Assembly: GCA_910583925.1 (NCBI GenBank)
Contig: CAJTZJ010000010.1
Location: forward strand, 1-64,000
From: an uncultured Eubacterium sp.
GTDB lineage: Bacteria > Bacillota > Clostridia > Oscillospirales > Acutalibacteraceae
Reading direction: 5' to 3'
Length of the DNA: 64,000 bases
Part shown: piece after piece, positions 43,910-52,270 of the stretch
Layout: each line of letters begins with the position of its first letter
Position numbering within the stretch: position 1 is the stretch's first letter
Notes under the pieces: generated by a model
Told to the model about the DNA's origin: nothing
The model's database searches: none
What the model saw: only the letters and a program-made list of their open reading frames with translations
Translations under genes and position numbers: made by a program

Positions 43910-45373
43910 TTACTGATATAAAAACTCAGCTATTTTTTCTTTGTTTTTTTCTGTGTTAAGGGCTATGACGGAGGCGCCGCTTCTTGTTGCGTATTCCCAT
44001 GTTCCGTCGAATGGGCATGCCTGCTGCTGAAAGCCTCCCGAAACATTTCCGATAATCTTGAATGCCAGACTCATGATTTCGGATTTGGATAAATCGGTAT
44101 CAATAAAAGGAGCAATTTTGCTGAGCATTTTTAAATCCGAAACGGGATGGGTAGCAGCCTTTTTCAGAACCGCTTCCATAACAGTGCGCTGACGCTCTGT
44201 TCTTACCCAGTCCGTATCTATTTTTCTGATTCGGCAATAAGCAAGTGCCTGTTCGCCTGTAAGCTTATGCTTTCCTGCTTCAAGCTCAACATTGCCGTAT
44301 CTCATCGGATGGCCTGTTACTTCTTTTGCTTCTTCTTCCGTAACATCAATTTTAACTCCGCCAAGGCGATCTATCATCACCTTAAACATTTCAAAGTCTG
44401 CAACAACATAGCCGTCTATCTTAACTCCGAAATTATATTCAATCGTATCTGCAACGGCACTGTATCCTCCGTAAGAGCAGGCCGCGTTAAGCCTCTGGTA
44501 AGTGTCTTTGCAGGGGATATAAACCCAACTGTCTCTAAGAAACGAAACCATCTTAATGCAGCTATGTGCTCCGTCTATTGAAACAAGCATCATTGTGTCG
44601 GATCTGCTGGCATTGCTTTTCTCACTTGCTCTTGCATCAACGCCCAGAAGCAATATGTTTGTAACATCAGGGGAGGATTTTAAATCGGTACTGTTTACAT
44701 ATCGGTTTTCTGATTTTTCATTATAATTGATTTTTGAAAGTGCCGTAAAGCCTGTTGCGGTAATAATAACAACAATTGCAAGCAAGGCTGAAAGAACGGC
44801 GATAACAGGTTTCAGCTTGTTCTTTTTACGCTTTTTCTTTTTTGGAACAGGAGCATCGCCCAAAGCGGTATTCCTGTTTCGCTCGTTGTAGCTTCTTCTG
44901 TTTTTATCATCATATCTGTTTTTTCTGTTGCTGTTTCTGTATTGATCTCTTGTTCGGCTGAATGCGTCAACTGCTTGTCTGCTGTTATAGCTGCTGTAGA
45001 TATCGTCTGAAGAAACCCGTCTGCTTCTGTTATCATAATTGCTGTAAATATCATCGGGCGGAGGAATTTCTCGGTCTAAATTATTATGATACTGATTTCC
45101 GTAATTTCTGCTTTCATCTGAAAAAGCAGAGTTGAAATTTTTTAAGAATTCCTCGCTCGGCGAAAGCTCTCTGTTTTGATACGGTTCTTCATTACGATTT
45201 CCGAAATTATAATTGTTCTGAGAAGTATATTGGTTTTCTTCTTTTCCGTAAAATCCTTTCGGCCGATAGTTGTTCAAATCGAATCCGCTGTTTGCATAGT
45301 AGTTTTCATCCGGCGGCACGGTTCGATCCTTATCACTATCTCTTCCGCCGAAGCGTTTGTCTTTAAAATCCAT
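43910..45373 (-). CDS. LytR-CpsA-Psr (LCP) cell-wall glycopolymer ligase
   Basis: 487 residues. A long, Asn/Tyr/Arg-rich disordered cytoplasmic N-terminus (about 1-185) precedes a membrane helix (about 190-212) and the outer LCP domain. LCP motifs include NILLLGVDARASEKSNASRSDTMMLVSID, KMVSFLRDSWVYIP, DYTEEE-like GGVKIDVTEEEAKEV and the Arg pair in YCRIRKIDTDWVRTERQR. Transfers wall teichoic acid or capsular polymers from lipid carrier to peptidoglycan. The long tail is unusual and repeats PPDDIYS-type segments. Confidence 0.92.
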   Translation of the reverse strand: MDFKDKRFGGRDSDKDRTVPPDENYYANSGFDLNNYRPKGFYGKEENQYTSQNNYNFGNRNEEPYQNRELSPSEEFLKNFNSAFSDESRNYGNQYHNNLDREIPPPDDIYSNYDNRSRRVSSDDIYSSYNSRQAVDAFSRTRDQYRNSNRKNRYDDKNRRSYNERNRNTALGDAPVPKKKKRKKNKLKPVIAVLSALLAIVVIITATGFTALSKINYNEKSENRYVNSTDLKSSPDVTNILLLGVDARASEKSNASRSDTMMLVSIDGAHSCIKMVSFLRDSWVYIPCKDTYQRLNAACSYGGYSAVADTIEYNFGVKIDGYVVADFEMFKVMIDRLGGVKIDVTEEEAKEVTGHPMRYGNVELEAGKHKLTGEQALAYCRIRKIDTDWVRTERQRTVMEAVLKKAATHPVSDLKMLSKIAPFIDTDLSKSEIMSLAFKIIGNVSGGFQQQACPFDGTWEYATRSGASVIALNTEKNKEKIAEFLYQ

Positions 45374-45484
45374 TATTACACCTCTGAAGCTTTAAAGCTT
45401 TTTTATGATATTACTATATATTTTGTTCTTTTTCAATGCTTAAAATGAATTTTTATTTTATCTTAACGAACTGTTAAAAATATA

Positions 45485-45513
45485 TTGACAGTTAAAAACT
45501 TATATTTTAAAAT
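45485..45513 (+). promoter_or_regulatory. rnpB promoter
   Basis: Consensus TTGACA (45485-45490), 17-bp spacer and TAAAAT (45508-45513), placing the start at about 45521, the first base of the P1 helix. Confidence 0.8.
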
Positions 45514-45520
45514 ATATTAA

Positions 45521-45859
45521 GCGAGCTGATTAGGCAATTGCGCAGTACGGAGCTATCTGTATTGTGAGGAAAGTCCGAGCAGCACAGAGCAGGATAACGG
45601 CTAACGGCCGCCGAGGGTGACCTTAGGGAAAGTGCAACAGAAATAAACCGCCGCTATTGCGGTAAGGATGGAAAGGCGAGGTAAGAGCTCACCGAACGGG
45701 TGGAGACATCCGTTGCCATGTAAACCCTATCCGCTGCAACACAGAATGGAAGGTTGTTTGCTCGACACATAATTCCGAAGTGTGGCTGGAGTGTGCCAGC
45801 AATGGTACATCGAGATAGATAATTGCCCACGACAGAACTCGGCTTACAGATCAGCTCGC
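45521..45859 (+). ncRNA. rnpB: RNase P RNA
   Basis: The catalytic RNA that matures the 5' end of tRNAs. Ends pair as P1: GCGAGCTGAT (45521-45530) with ATCAGCTCGC (45850-45859). Conserved core segments are present in order: GAGGAAAGTCCGAGC (CR-I), ACAGAAATAAACCGCC, GGTAAGGATGGAAAGGCGAG, GAGCTCACCG and the 3' ACGACAGAACTCGGCTTACAG (CR-V region). About 339 nt, consistent with the ancestral A-type bacterial structure rather than the Bacillus B type. A T run after P1 (from about 45865) can terminate the transcript. Confidence 0.97.
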
Positions 45860-45887
45860 ATTCCGTTTTTTAAGAAGGTATAAGAAT

Positions 45888-46739
45888 ATGCTCGTTAATA
45901 TGCGTGATTTACTCAGAAATGCTCAGAACGGCAATTATGCCGTAGGCTCATTTTCCGTTGCAAATATGGAAATGGTGCTGGGTGTTCTCAAGGCTGCAAA
46001 AGAGCTGAGGGCTCCTGTAATTCTTCAGATTGCCGAGGTCAGATTAAAACAATCCCCTCTTGAAATTATCGGTCCGCTTATGGTTGCTGCTGCTGAGTCT
46101 GCCGATACGCCGGTTGCTGTTCATTTTGATCACGGAAAAACTACTGAAAAAATTTCAGAGGCTCTGGAATTGGGCTTTACCTCCGTTATGTTTGACGGAA
46201 GCCACCTTCCGCTTGAAGAAAATATTGCCGAAACAAAAAAGATAATGGCTCTTGCTGAGCAGTATGATGCAGCCGTTGAGGCTGAAATCGGCTGTGTCGG
46301 CGGTTCGGAGGACGGAAGCGAGGATATTGCAATAAACTGTACCAAGCCTGAAGATGCGGTTCGCTTTGCAGAGGAAACTGGTGTAGATGCTCTTGCGGTT
46401 GCAATCGGAAATGCTCATGGAAATTATAAATCAACTCCCAAGCTTCGCTTCGATATTCTGGAGCAGTGCGAAAAATCAGTTGCTATTCCGCTTGTTCTTC
46501 ACGGCGGAACAGGAATCAGCCCGGATGATTTTGTTAAATGTTCAAAAACAGGTATTAAGAAAATAAATATTGCAACCGCAACCTTTGATACGGTTGAAAA
46601 AACAGTTCATGATTGTTATAATGAAAATAGTATTAACGGTTACTATGATTTGCAGGCAGCTGAGGTTAACGGAGCTTACGAAAATGCGAAGCGCCATATA
46701 TTAATTTTCGGCTCCGATAATAAAGCGGAGGTATACTGA
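45888..46739 (+). CDS. iolJ: Class II aldolase, IolJ-like
   Basis: 283 residues. Zinc ligands in HFDHGKT (first), Glu of EAEIGCVGG, His of IGNAHGNYK and LVLHGGTGIS, the class II aldolase set. LGFTSVMFDGSHLPLEENI matches both fructose- and inositol-pathway aldolases; the IolC-type kinase next door makes 6-phospho-5-dehydro-2-deoxygluconate the likeliest substrate. The stop directly abuts the kinase gene. It starts 28 bp behind rnpB with AAGAAGG but no clear promoter of its own. Fructose- or tagatose-bisphosphate cannot be excluded. Confidence 0.83.
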   Translation: MLVNMRDLLRNAQNGNYAVGSFSVANMEMVLGVLKAAKELRAPVILQIAEVRLKQSPLEIIGPLMVAAAESADTPVAVHFDHGKTTEKISEALELGFTSVMFDGSHLPLEENIAETKKIMALAEQYDAAVEAEIGCVGGSEDGSEDIAINCTKPEDAVRFAEETGVDALAVAIGNAHGNYKSTPKLRFDILEQCEKSVAIPLVLHGGTGISPDDFVKCSKTGIKKINIATATFDTVEKTVHDCYNENSINGYYDLQAAEVNGAYENAKRHILIFGSDNKAEVY

Positions 46740-46740
46740 A

Positions 46741-47757
46741 ATGAAGTATATAGAATTTGACAACTCAAAACCCATTGATTTTATTCCGATCGGCAGAATT
46801 GCGATTGATTTTAATCCAACTGATATGTATATGCCTCTTTCGGAATCATCAAATTTCAATAAGTATGTCGGCGGGTCTCCTGCCAATATAGCTGTTGGTC
46901 TTGCCCGTCTTGGCTGCCGGGTTGGTTTTATCGGCTGCGTTTCCGATGATCAGTTCGGTGATTTTGTTACAAATTATTTTGATAAAGAGGGGATTGATAC
47001 AAGCCATATTACCCGTGCTAAAAACGGGGAAAAGCTTGGATTAACCTTTACTGAAATTCTTTCAAAGGAAAAATCATCCATTTTAATGTATCGTGATCAG
47101 GTAGCAGATTTCTGCCTTGAGCCTGCAGATGTTGATGAGCAATACATTGCCTCTGCCAAGGCTATTGTTATCAGCGGTACTGCACTTGCACAGAGTCCGA
47201 GCAGGGAAGCCTGCCTTAAGGCTGTGATGCTTGCAAAAAAGAATAATGTAAGAATTATTTTTGATATTGATTATCGTGAATATACATGGAAGTCTATGGA
47301 TGAAATTGCTGTTTATTACAGTCTTGTTGCCCAGAATGCGGATATTATTATGGGTTCCCGTGAGGAATTTGATTTGACGGAGGGAATTGTCGGTGTTAAG
47401 GATTCCGATCCGGATTCTGCTAAATATTGGCAGTCCTTCGGTGCTTCCATTTGCGTAATCAAGCATGGTAAAGAGGGGTCAACAGCCTATACCAACGATG
47501 GAAAATTTTATACAATTAAACCGTTTCCCGCAGTTAAACTTAAGGGCTTCGGCGGAGGAGATGGATATGGCTCTTCATTCCTTTACAGCCTTCTTCAGGG
47601 AAAGGAAATTATTGATTGCCTTGAATTCGGCTCTGCTTCTGCATCCATTCTTATTTCTGCTCACAGCTGCTCAGATGCAATGCCGTCAGCCGCTCAGGTT
47701 GAACAATTTATCAAGGAAAGCAAAGAAAAGTACGGCGAAATGGTTGCCCGTGCGTAA
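46741..47757 (+). CDS. iolC: 5-dehydro-2-deoxygluconokinase, IolC-like PfkB kinase
   Basis: 338 residues, PfkB fold. The N-terminus reads IPIGRIAIDFNPTDMY, then YVGGSPANIAVGLARLGCRVGFIGCVSDDQFG, SILMYRDQVADFCLEPADVDEQYI, SGTALAQSPSREACLKAV and IFDIDYREYTWKS, a close, long match to Bacillus-type IolC. C-terminal GFGGGDGYGSSF holds the catalytic Asp of the family. Phosphorylates 5-dehydro-2-deoxygluconate in myo-inositol breakdown; the aldolase upstream performs the next step. No other iol genes are in the window. Confidence 0.85.
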   Translation: MKYIEFDNSKPIDFIPIGRIAIDFNPTDMYMPLSESSNFNKYVGGSPANIAVGLARLGCRVGFIGCVSDDQFGDFVTNYFDKEGIDTSHITRAKNGEKLGLTFTEILSKEKSSILMYRDQVADFCLEPADVDEQYIASAKAIVISGTALAQSPSREACLKAVMLAKKNNVRIIFDIDYREYTWKSMDEIAVYYSLVAQNADIIMGSREEFDLTEGIVGVKDSDPDSAKYWQSFGASICVIKHGKEGSTAYTNDGKFYTIKPFPAVKLKGFGGGDGYGSSFLYSLLQGKEIIDCLEFGSASASILISAHSCSDAMPSAAQVEQFIKESKEKYGEMVARA

Positions 47758-47769
47758 ATCTATTAAATT

Positions 47770-47800
47770 AGCTCTCTGCTAAAAAGCAGAGAGCTTTTCC
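47770..47800 (+). terminator. Terminator of iolJ-iolC
   Basis: AGCTCTCTGC (47770-47779) pairs with GCAGAGAGCT (47786-47795), followed by T-rich sequence. Confidence 0.8.
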
Positions 47801-47803
47801 TTT

Positions 47804-47989
47804 TTACAAATCATCAGCATCCTGAACGGGTTCTTCATATTCGCCGTTAAAAAAAGTGTCTGCCGTAATACCGGTATAGCTTCCGTTAACATCGCTTAAA
47901 ATTTGCTCGGGATTGATGTAAGATGTTAAATCAATGATTTTTGCTCCGTTTTTATTTTCTTTTTTATGCACTTTATTGTTTTTCTTCAT
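47804..47989 (-). CDS. 61-residue protein of unknown function
   Basis: Basic N-terminus (MKKNNKVHKKENKNG) and acidic C-terminus around IIDLTSYINPEQILSDVNGSYTG. No membrane segment or known domain. GAGGTGA lies 7 bp upstream of the ATG, supporting a real gene. That site sits in the 3' arm of a stem, see the hairpin at 47991-48030. Confidence 0.6.
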   Translation of the reverse strand: MKKNNKVHKKENKNGAKIIDLTSYINPEQILSDVNGSYTGITADTFFNGEYEEPVQDADDL

Positions 47990-47990
47990 A

Positions 47991-48030
47991 AAAAATCACC
48001 TCGCTCATATTTTAAGCAAAGGTGATTTTT
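47991..48030 (-). terminator. Hairpin ending the upstream gene and covering the next ribosome site
   Basis: AAAAATCACC (47991-48000) pairs with GGTGATTTTT (48021-48030) across a 20-nt loop. On the minus strand a T run follows, fitting a terminator of the actin-like gene, and the stem also contains the Shine-Dalgarno of the 61-residue gene. Confidence 0.55.
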
Positions 48031-48046
48031 TTATACTTTGAAATTT

Positions 48047-48670
48047 TTAGATTTTTTCAACATCTATTACAGCAATTTTATCCATAAAGCTTTTGGGGGT
48101 TATAACCTCACCCATATCAAAAAAATCATCCATATTAAGGTTGAAATTATTAACAAAAACGGGTGTTTTTTCATATTCAATATCAATATGAAGTCTTTTA
48201 GCATCTTCAATAATCTGCTGTGAATCGTAATTATTGCAATCATAATATCTGCAAGCCTGAATTTCATTGTTTTTAATATATTGAAGTACAATGTTGCGGC
48301 TTGACTTTGAAATTGAAATATATGCCTGAATATCCTTTTGAAGAGCCTGTCCCATAGTTATTTGCGCAACAGCCTTGCATGCTCCTGAATTTAAAAAGAA
48401 TTCATTTATGAAAATGCTTTCAAGGGTGCTTGTATCGTCCGGAACAACGATTGCAAGAATGTTTTTTGATGTTTTGTTGGGATAAATATTTTTTATAAAT
48501 GTTTTAAAATAATGCTGGCTTTCCGCAATTTTTTTTGCAAAAGCATGATAAAAGGGAATATTGGGCTGGCTCGAAATTCCGGGCAGGGAAAATGACTTAA
48601 ATTCTCCTGCGGCTCTGTCGTAAACAAGAATGTTTGTATTTGTGATTATAACAGGTATACTTTTTGCCAT
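48047..48670 (-). CDS. Degenerate MreB/actin-fold-like protein
   Basis: 207 residues from the ATG at 48670 (AAGGAAG upstream). The stretch KTSKNILAIVVPDDTSTLESIFINEFFLNSGACKAV resembles the MreB segment VVVCVPSGVT...EAALNAGA, and the N-terminus starts with a beta strand as in actin-fold proteins. The phosphate loops are not conserved and the protein is short (MreB about 340), so it probably lacks ATPase activity. Function unknown; fold call is by eye and tentative. Confidence 0.5.
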   Translation of the reverse strand: MAKSIPVIITNTNILVYDRAAGEFKSFSLPGISSQPNIPFYHAFAKKIAESQHYFKTFIKNIYPNKTSKNILAIVVPDDTSTLESIFINEFFLNSGACKAVAQITMGQALQKDIQAYISISKSSRNIVLQYIKNNEIQACRYYDCNNYDSQQIIEDAKRLHIDIEYEKTPVFVNNFNLNMDDFFDMGEVITPKSFMDKIAVIDVEKI

Positions 48671-48797
48671 AGAATACACTTCCTTGAATTAATTATATCT
48701 ATTTTACTACAAATTAAATATTAAATCAAATATTAAAAAATATGTAGAAATTATGTATGAAATATGATAAAATTGTTGAAGTAAAGGAGATGTTCAT

Positions 48798-49997
48798 ATG
48801 GATAATAAAAATGATGAATTTGAAAGGTTGGATTTTGCCGATGATTTTTTTCATGCGGCGGAAATAAATGCACAGTATGATGAAGAGGAACGACAGAATA
48901 ATCCTAAAAAAAAGAATGGCAAAAATAAGCTTTTAGTGATTGCTGTTATTTCTGCTGTAGCTGTTATAGCTATTGTCTGCGGTGTTTATTTTGGTTTCTT
49001 TCACGGCAAGGCGGAGGAAATTCCAACAGAACCAAGCAGTACTACTACAACAACACAAGCTCCTGCTGTTATAGCCAATCCCCTTACAGGAGAAAGCGGA
49101 TATAACGAAGCTGCTATTGGAAAAAGACCGGTTTCGGTTGTTATTGACAATGCTGCCGGTGCAAGACCTCAGTACAATATGAGTGCAGCAGATATTGTTG
49201 TTGAAGGTGAGGTTGAAGGCGGAGAAACCCGTATGCTTTGGTTTTTTGCCGATATGACAAATCTTCCGGAGCAGGTTGGTCCAACCCGTTCCGCAAGACC
49301 GAGCTTTGTTAAATTTTCAGAGCTTTTTGATTCGGTATATGTCCATTTCGGCGGCAGCCACAGCAAGGGGAATTATATCGGCGGATATGAAATTATCAAG
49401 CAGGATAATGTTGATGATATAGATGGTATGACCGTATCCTCCTGTTTCAGAAGAACATCGGATAAGGTAAGCCCTCATAATGCTGTTCTTATCGGAGAAA
49501 ATCTTGTTGCGGCAATTGAAAAGAAAAATTACAGAACAGATGTAGATAAAAGTTCATTTTCAGCATTAAGCTTTAATGAAAAAGTCAGCTCTGTGTCTGA
49601 TATTCCATGCAACAAAGTAACTGTTAAATTTTCTTCAAAAACAAGAAGCCATACCTTTGCGTATAATGCTGAAAGCCGGGCTTATTCAAATCAGGGCGAT
49701 TATAATACACCTGTCAACTTTACGAATCTGATAATTATGTATGCAGATTCAACATATATAGACAAGCAGAATTATAAAGGAGCAGGCAATACGGAAACCT
49801 ATCTTAATTATAGCTTAACAAGCGGAAGCGGTAAGCTTGTTTCCTGCGGCTCTATTGTTGATTTTGATTGGAGCGTAGACAACGGAATTCTTTCTTTTAA
49901 GAATAAAAACGGAAAAGAGCTTAAGCTTAATCCCGGTAAAAGCTGGATAGCTCTTGCTTCTGCAAATCATAACGGAAGTGTAAGCATTGATGAGTAA
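48798..49997 (+). CDS. DUF3048 membrane-anchored protein (YerB-like)
   Basis: 399 residues. Acidic cytoplasmic N-terminus, one helix (about 44-66), a Thr-rich linker (SSTTTTTQAPA) and an outer DUF3048 domain with NPLTGESGYNEAAIGKRPVSVVIDNAAGARPQ and EQVGPTRSARPSFV. Members are widespread in Firmicutes and of unknown, probably cell-envelope, function. GGAG upstream. Its promoter region is shared with the divergent actin-like gene. Confidence 0.88.
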   Translation: MDNKNDEFERLDFADDFFHAAEINAQYDEEERQNNPKKKNGKNKLLVIAVISAVAVIAIVCGVYFGFFHGKAEEIPTEPSSTTTTTQAPAVIANPLTGESGYNEAAIGKRPVSVVIDNAAGARPQYNMSAADIVVEGEVEGGETRMLWFFADMTNLPEQVGPTRSARPSFVKFSELFDSVYVHFGGSHSKGNYIGGYEIIKQDNVDDIDGMTVSSCFRRTSDKVSPHNAVLIGENLVAAIEKKNYRTDVDKSSFSALSFNEKVSSVSDIPCNKVTVKFSSKTRSHTFAYNAESRAYSNQGDYNTPVNFTNLIIMYADSTYIDKQNYKGAGNTETYLNYSLTSGSGKLVSCGSIVDFDWSVDNGILSFKNKNGKELKLNPGKSWIALASANHNGSVSIDE

Positions 49998-50039
49998 ATA
50001 TATTGATTAAAAATAAATAGTAAAAAAGGAGATTAAAAA

Positions 50040-50903
50040 ATGGGTATACCTATTGTTATTCCAACAAGCAAAGAAGGCTTTAAACAGTGGATAAAGGTTG
50101 TCGGTGTTCTTCTTATTGCAGTTGCAGTTTATTTTTCCGCAACTAAAATTCAGTTTGCTGAGTCGAATTTTGTTAAAGAAGGAGCGGTTCCTTTTTCTGA
50201 AATGAATAAAACCGATGTATATGAAATAACAAATGCTGTTGTTTTCGATAATTATGCTACTTATACCGATAACAGTTATGAGTATGAGTATTTTACAATT
50301 CTTGTTAAAGACAGTGACGGCTATTCAAAATATGCATCTGTTGTGACGAATGCAAAGGATGGAATTTATGAAGAGCTTATGGCTTTTAACAAGAACGCTT
50401 CTCTTGCATACGGAGAATGTGTTTTAAATGGCGGATTTACTGCTGTTAAAATGGATAATGTAAAGATGGATAAAAACAATAAGTCAGATCTTAAAAAATG
50501 GTTTAATGAGGATATTTCAAGCTGCCAGCAGGTTCTTAATGCAGAGTCAACAGATTTGATATTTACTTATGCCTGTGCTTCCGAAGCGGATTTTCCAACA
50601 TATAAGGAAAATCTTAAAGCCGAAAATATAAAATGGGGTGCAATAGCTGCTGCACTTGTTGCAGGTGGTATTATTTGTATTGTTATTGGTGTGCTAATGA
50701 GCAAAAAAGACAAGAAAAGGGCTTTAGAGGCTGCTGAAGCGAACGCTCAGTATTTTGATCCGAATGCAGTATATTATAATCCCGAGGCTTCGGTAGAAAA
50801 TGTTGAAACAGAGCCTGCTCAGCAGGAATTTGTTTCTGCTTCGGCAGATGCGTATTCTGTTTTACCTGAGGAGAAACCATCGGAAAATCCAACTGAGGAG
50901 TGA
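50040..50903 (+). CDS. Two-helix membrane protein, paralogue A
   Basis: 287 residues, unrecognised. Helices at about 19-36 and 198-219 enclose an outer domain of about 160 residues; the tail is rich in Ala, Asn and Glu. It shares layout and short motifs (DVYEITNAVV..., LIFTYACASE) with the next gene, so the two are tandem duplicates. GGAG lies upstream; 42 bp follow the DUF3048 gene. Confidence 0.7.
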   Translation: MGIPIVIPTSKEGFKQWIKVVGVLLIAVAVYFSATKIQFAESNFVKEGAVPFSEMNKTDVYEITNAVVFDNYATYTDNSYEYEYFTILVKDSDGYSKYASVVTNAKDGIYEELMAFNKNASLAYGECVLNGGFTAVKMDNVKMDKNNKSDLKKWFNEDISSCQQVLNAESTDLIFTYACASEADFPTYKENLKAENIKWGAIAAALVAGGIICIVIGVLMSKKDKKRALEAAEANAQYFDPNAVYYNPEASVENVETEPAQQEFVSASADAYSVLPEEKPSENPTEE

Positions 50904-50908
50904 GTTTA

Positions 50909-51625
50909 ATGCTGCAGCCCAGTCCGGAATTTAACCCTAAAAAGAAAAGCAGAGTGCCCCGAATTATCGCTCAGATATTATCAACTTTGTTTACTGCAGT
51001 TATGATGATAGGACTGGTTTCGTGCTTTACAATAGACCCACCTAGATATATACCATCTGAAGAAGTAAATCTTTATAATACGAATTATGATGATGTTTAT
51101 GAATTAACGGATTTGAATGTGATTTCTAAATATTCATCGGATGAAGATTTTGATTATTATCTTGTGCTTCTGCCTTATAAGGATGAAGTCATTAAGGCGG
51201 CTTCGTTAAGATGCCCTAAGCATTATTATGATATTTATTCTGACGATGATGAAAATTCTGTAATCGATAATTTAGTTATGAATGTCGGTGTTACCATAAA
51301 CACTATGGATATTCTTTATGATAACATCGGAACGGCTTACAATAATGCATTTGAAGTTTTAAAAAGCAGCGGTATGGAGGCTGTGTCAACTGAATTGAGT
51401 TTTGATTTTGCCTGTGAGCCGAATCAGAATGCTTTTTCTGCGTATCTTGATGAAGAAAAAACAGCTAATGTCATTACAATGGTGTGTTTAGGCATTTTTT
51501 CGGTGCTGGGAATTATTCTTATGATTGTAAGCTTTAAAAACAGCAATTATAGTCAAGAACAAGTTTATTTTGTGCCTGATTCCAGTAAAACTTCTCTTGA
51601 TTATGACTTTGATAAAAGATTTTAA
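50909..51625 (+). CDS. Two-helix membrane protein, paralogue B
   Basis: 238 residues from the ATG at 50909, which uses GAGGAG in the end of the previous gene; a GTG at 50900 is also possible. Helices at about 21-41 and 190-210 (lengths counted from this ATG) and the matching motifs DVYELTDLNV and LSFDFACEPN show homology to the upstream gene. The helices of the two suggest an identical membrane topology. Unknown function. Confidence 0.7.
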   Translation: MLQPSPEFNPKKKSRVPRIIAQILSTLFTAVMMIGLVSCFTIDPPRYIPSEEVNLYNTNYDDVYELTDLNVISKYSSDEDFDYYLVLLPYKDEVIKAASLRCPKHYYDIYSDDDENSVIDNLVMNVGVTINTMDILYDNIGTAYNNAFEVLKSSGMEAVSTELSFDFACEPNQNAFSAYLDEEKTANVITMVCLGIFSVLGIILMIVSFKNSNYSQEQVYFVPDSSKTSLDYDFDKRF

Positions 51626-51629
51626 AGAA

Positions 51630-51663
51630 AAGGGCTTATTTACCATTTGGTAAATAAGCCCTT
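51630..51663. terminator. Intrinsic terminator between converging genes
   Basis: 16-bp perfect stem (51630-51645 with 51648-51663), flanked by A/T-rich sequence. Confidence 0.8.
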
Positions 51664-51681
51664 AATTATATTCTCTTTAAA

Positions 51682-52209
51682 TTAATAATCATTTACATTT
51701 CTTAAATAACGGAAGGTTTCATCCTCGCCCTTTTCTTTGAGCATTATGAGAAGCTTTTCAAGTTCTGCTCCGGTTTCGGGATGAATCTGAATTCTTGCCT
51801 TGGCATTTTCAAAATATTGAAGCGGATGCTCCTCTGTATAGTTTTTGCCCTGATAAATTTTGCTTGCAGCGACCCTGTCGCAAAACATTTCTTTCAGATA
51901 CTTGGCAGGCATTTTAACAGGCTCCATTTGTTTGGTTTTTGAATTATAGTCCATCCAATATTCGTAATGATGTCTGTTTCTGCCTTTGTGATGAAGCCAA
52001 GCTGAGGAATAGCCCTTTTTTTCTCTTTCTATTTCATTCGGTGATTTTATGCCAACATAGTATTTTGCTCCCTGAACAAACTCAGTAGGGGAGTATTTCG
52101 ATAAATCATGCTTCAGTCCCTGAATGGGTATTCCTGCTTTAATGCAATGTTTTAAAACGAAGTGTCTGTGTTTTGTTATAGTTATAAAATGAGATAGTGC
52201 TTTAAACAT
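51682..52209 (-). CDS. DUF5662 family protein
   Basis: 175 residues. His and Asp residues in KHRHFVLKHCIKAGIPIQGLKHDLSKYSPTEF and HHKGRNRHHYEYWMDY suggest a metal-binding HD-like helical fold. Often labelled catalase by error; no haem motif is present. Function unknown. Confidence 0.75.
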   Translation of the reverse strand: MFKALSHFITITKHRHFVLKHCIKAGIPIQGLKHDLSKYSPTEFVQGAKYYVGIKSPNEIEREKKGYSSAWLHHKGRNRHHYEYWMDYNSKTKQMEPVKMPAKYLKEMFCDRVAASKIYQGKNYTEEHPLQYFENAKARIQIHPETGAELEKLLIMLKEKGEDETFRYLRNVNDY

Positions 52210-52236
52210 AGTACATTCCTAACAATTAAAGTAAAA

Positions 52237-52265
52237 AATATAGGCGGTAATGAACCACCTATATT
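52237..52265 (-). terminator. Terminator of the heat-shock operon
   Basis: AATATAGGCGGT (52237-52248) pairs with ACCACCTATATT (52254-52265), one mismatch; T run follows on the minus strand. Confidence 0.75.
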
Positions 52266-52270
52266 TTATA

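Noticed and set aside
43910..45373. Low-complexity N-terminus of the LCP protein as a separate or fused gene
   Set aside because: The frame is continuous, with a single start and no internal ribosome site; disordered cytoplasmic tails occur in LCP proteins.
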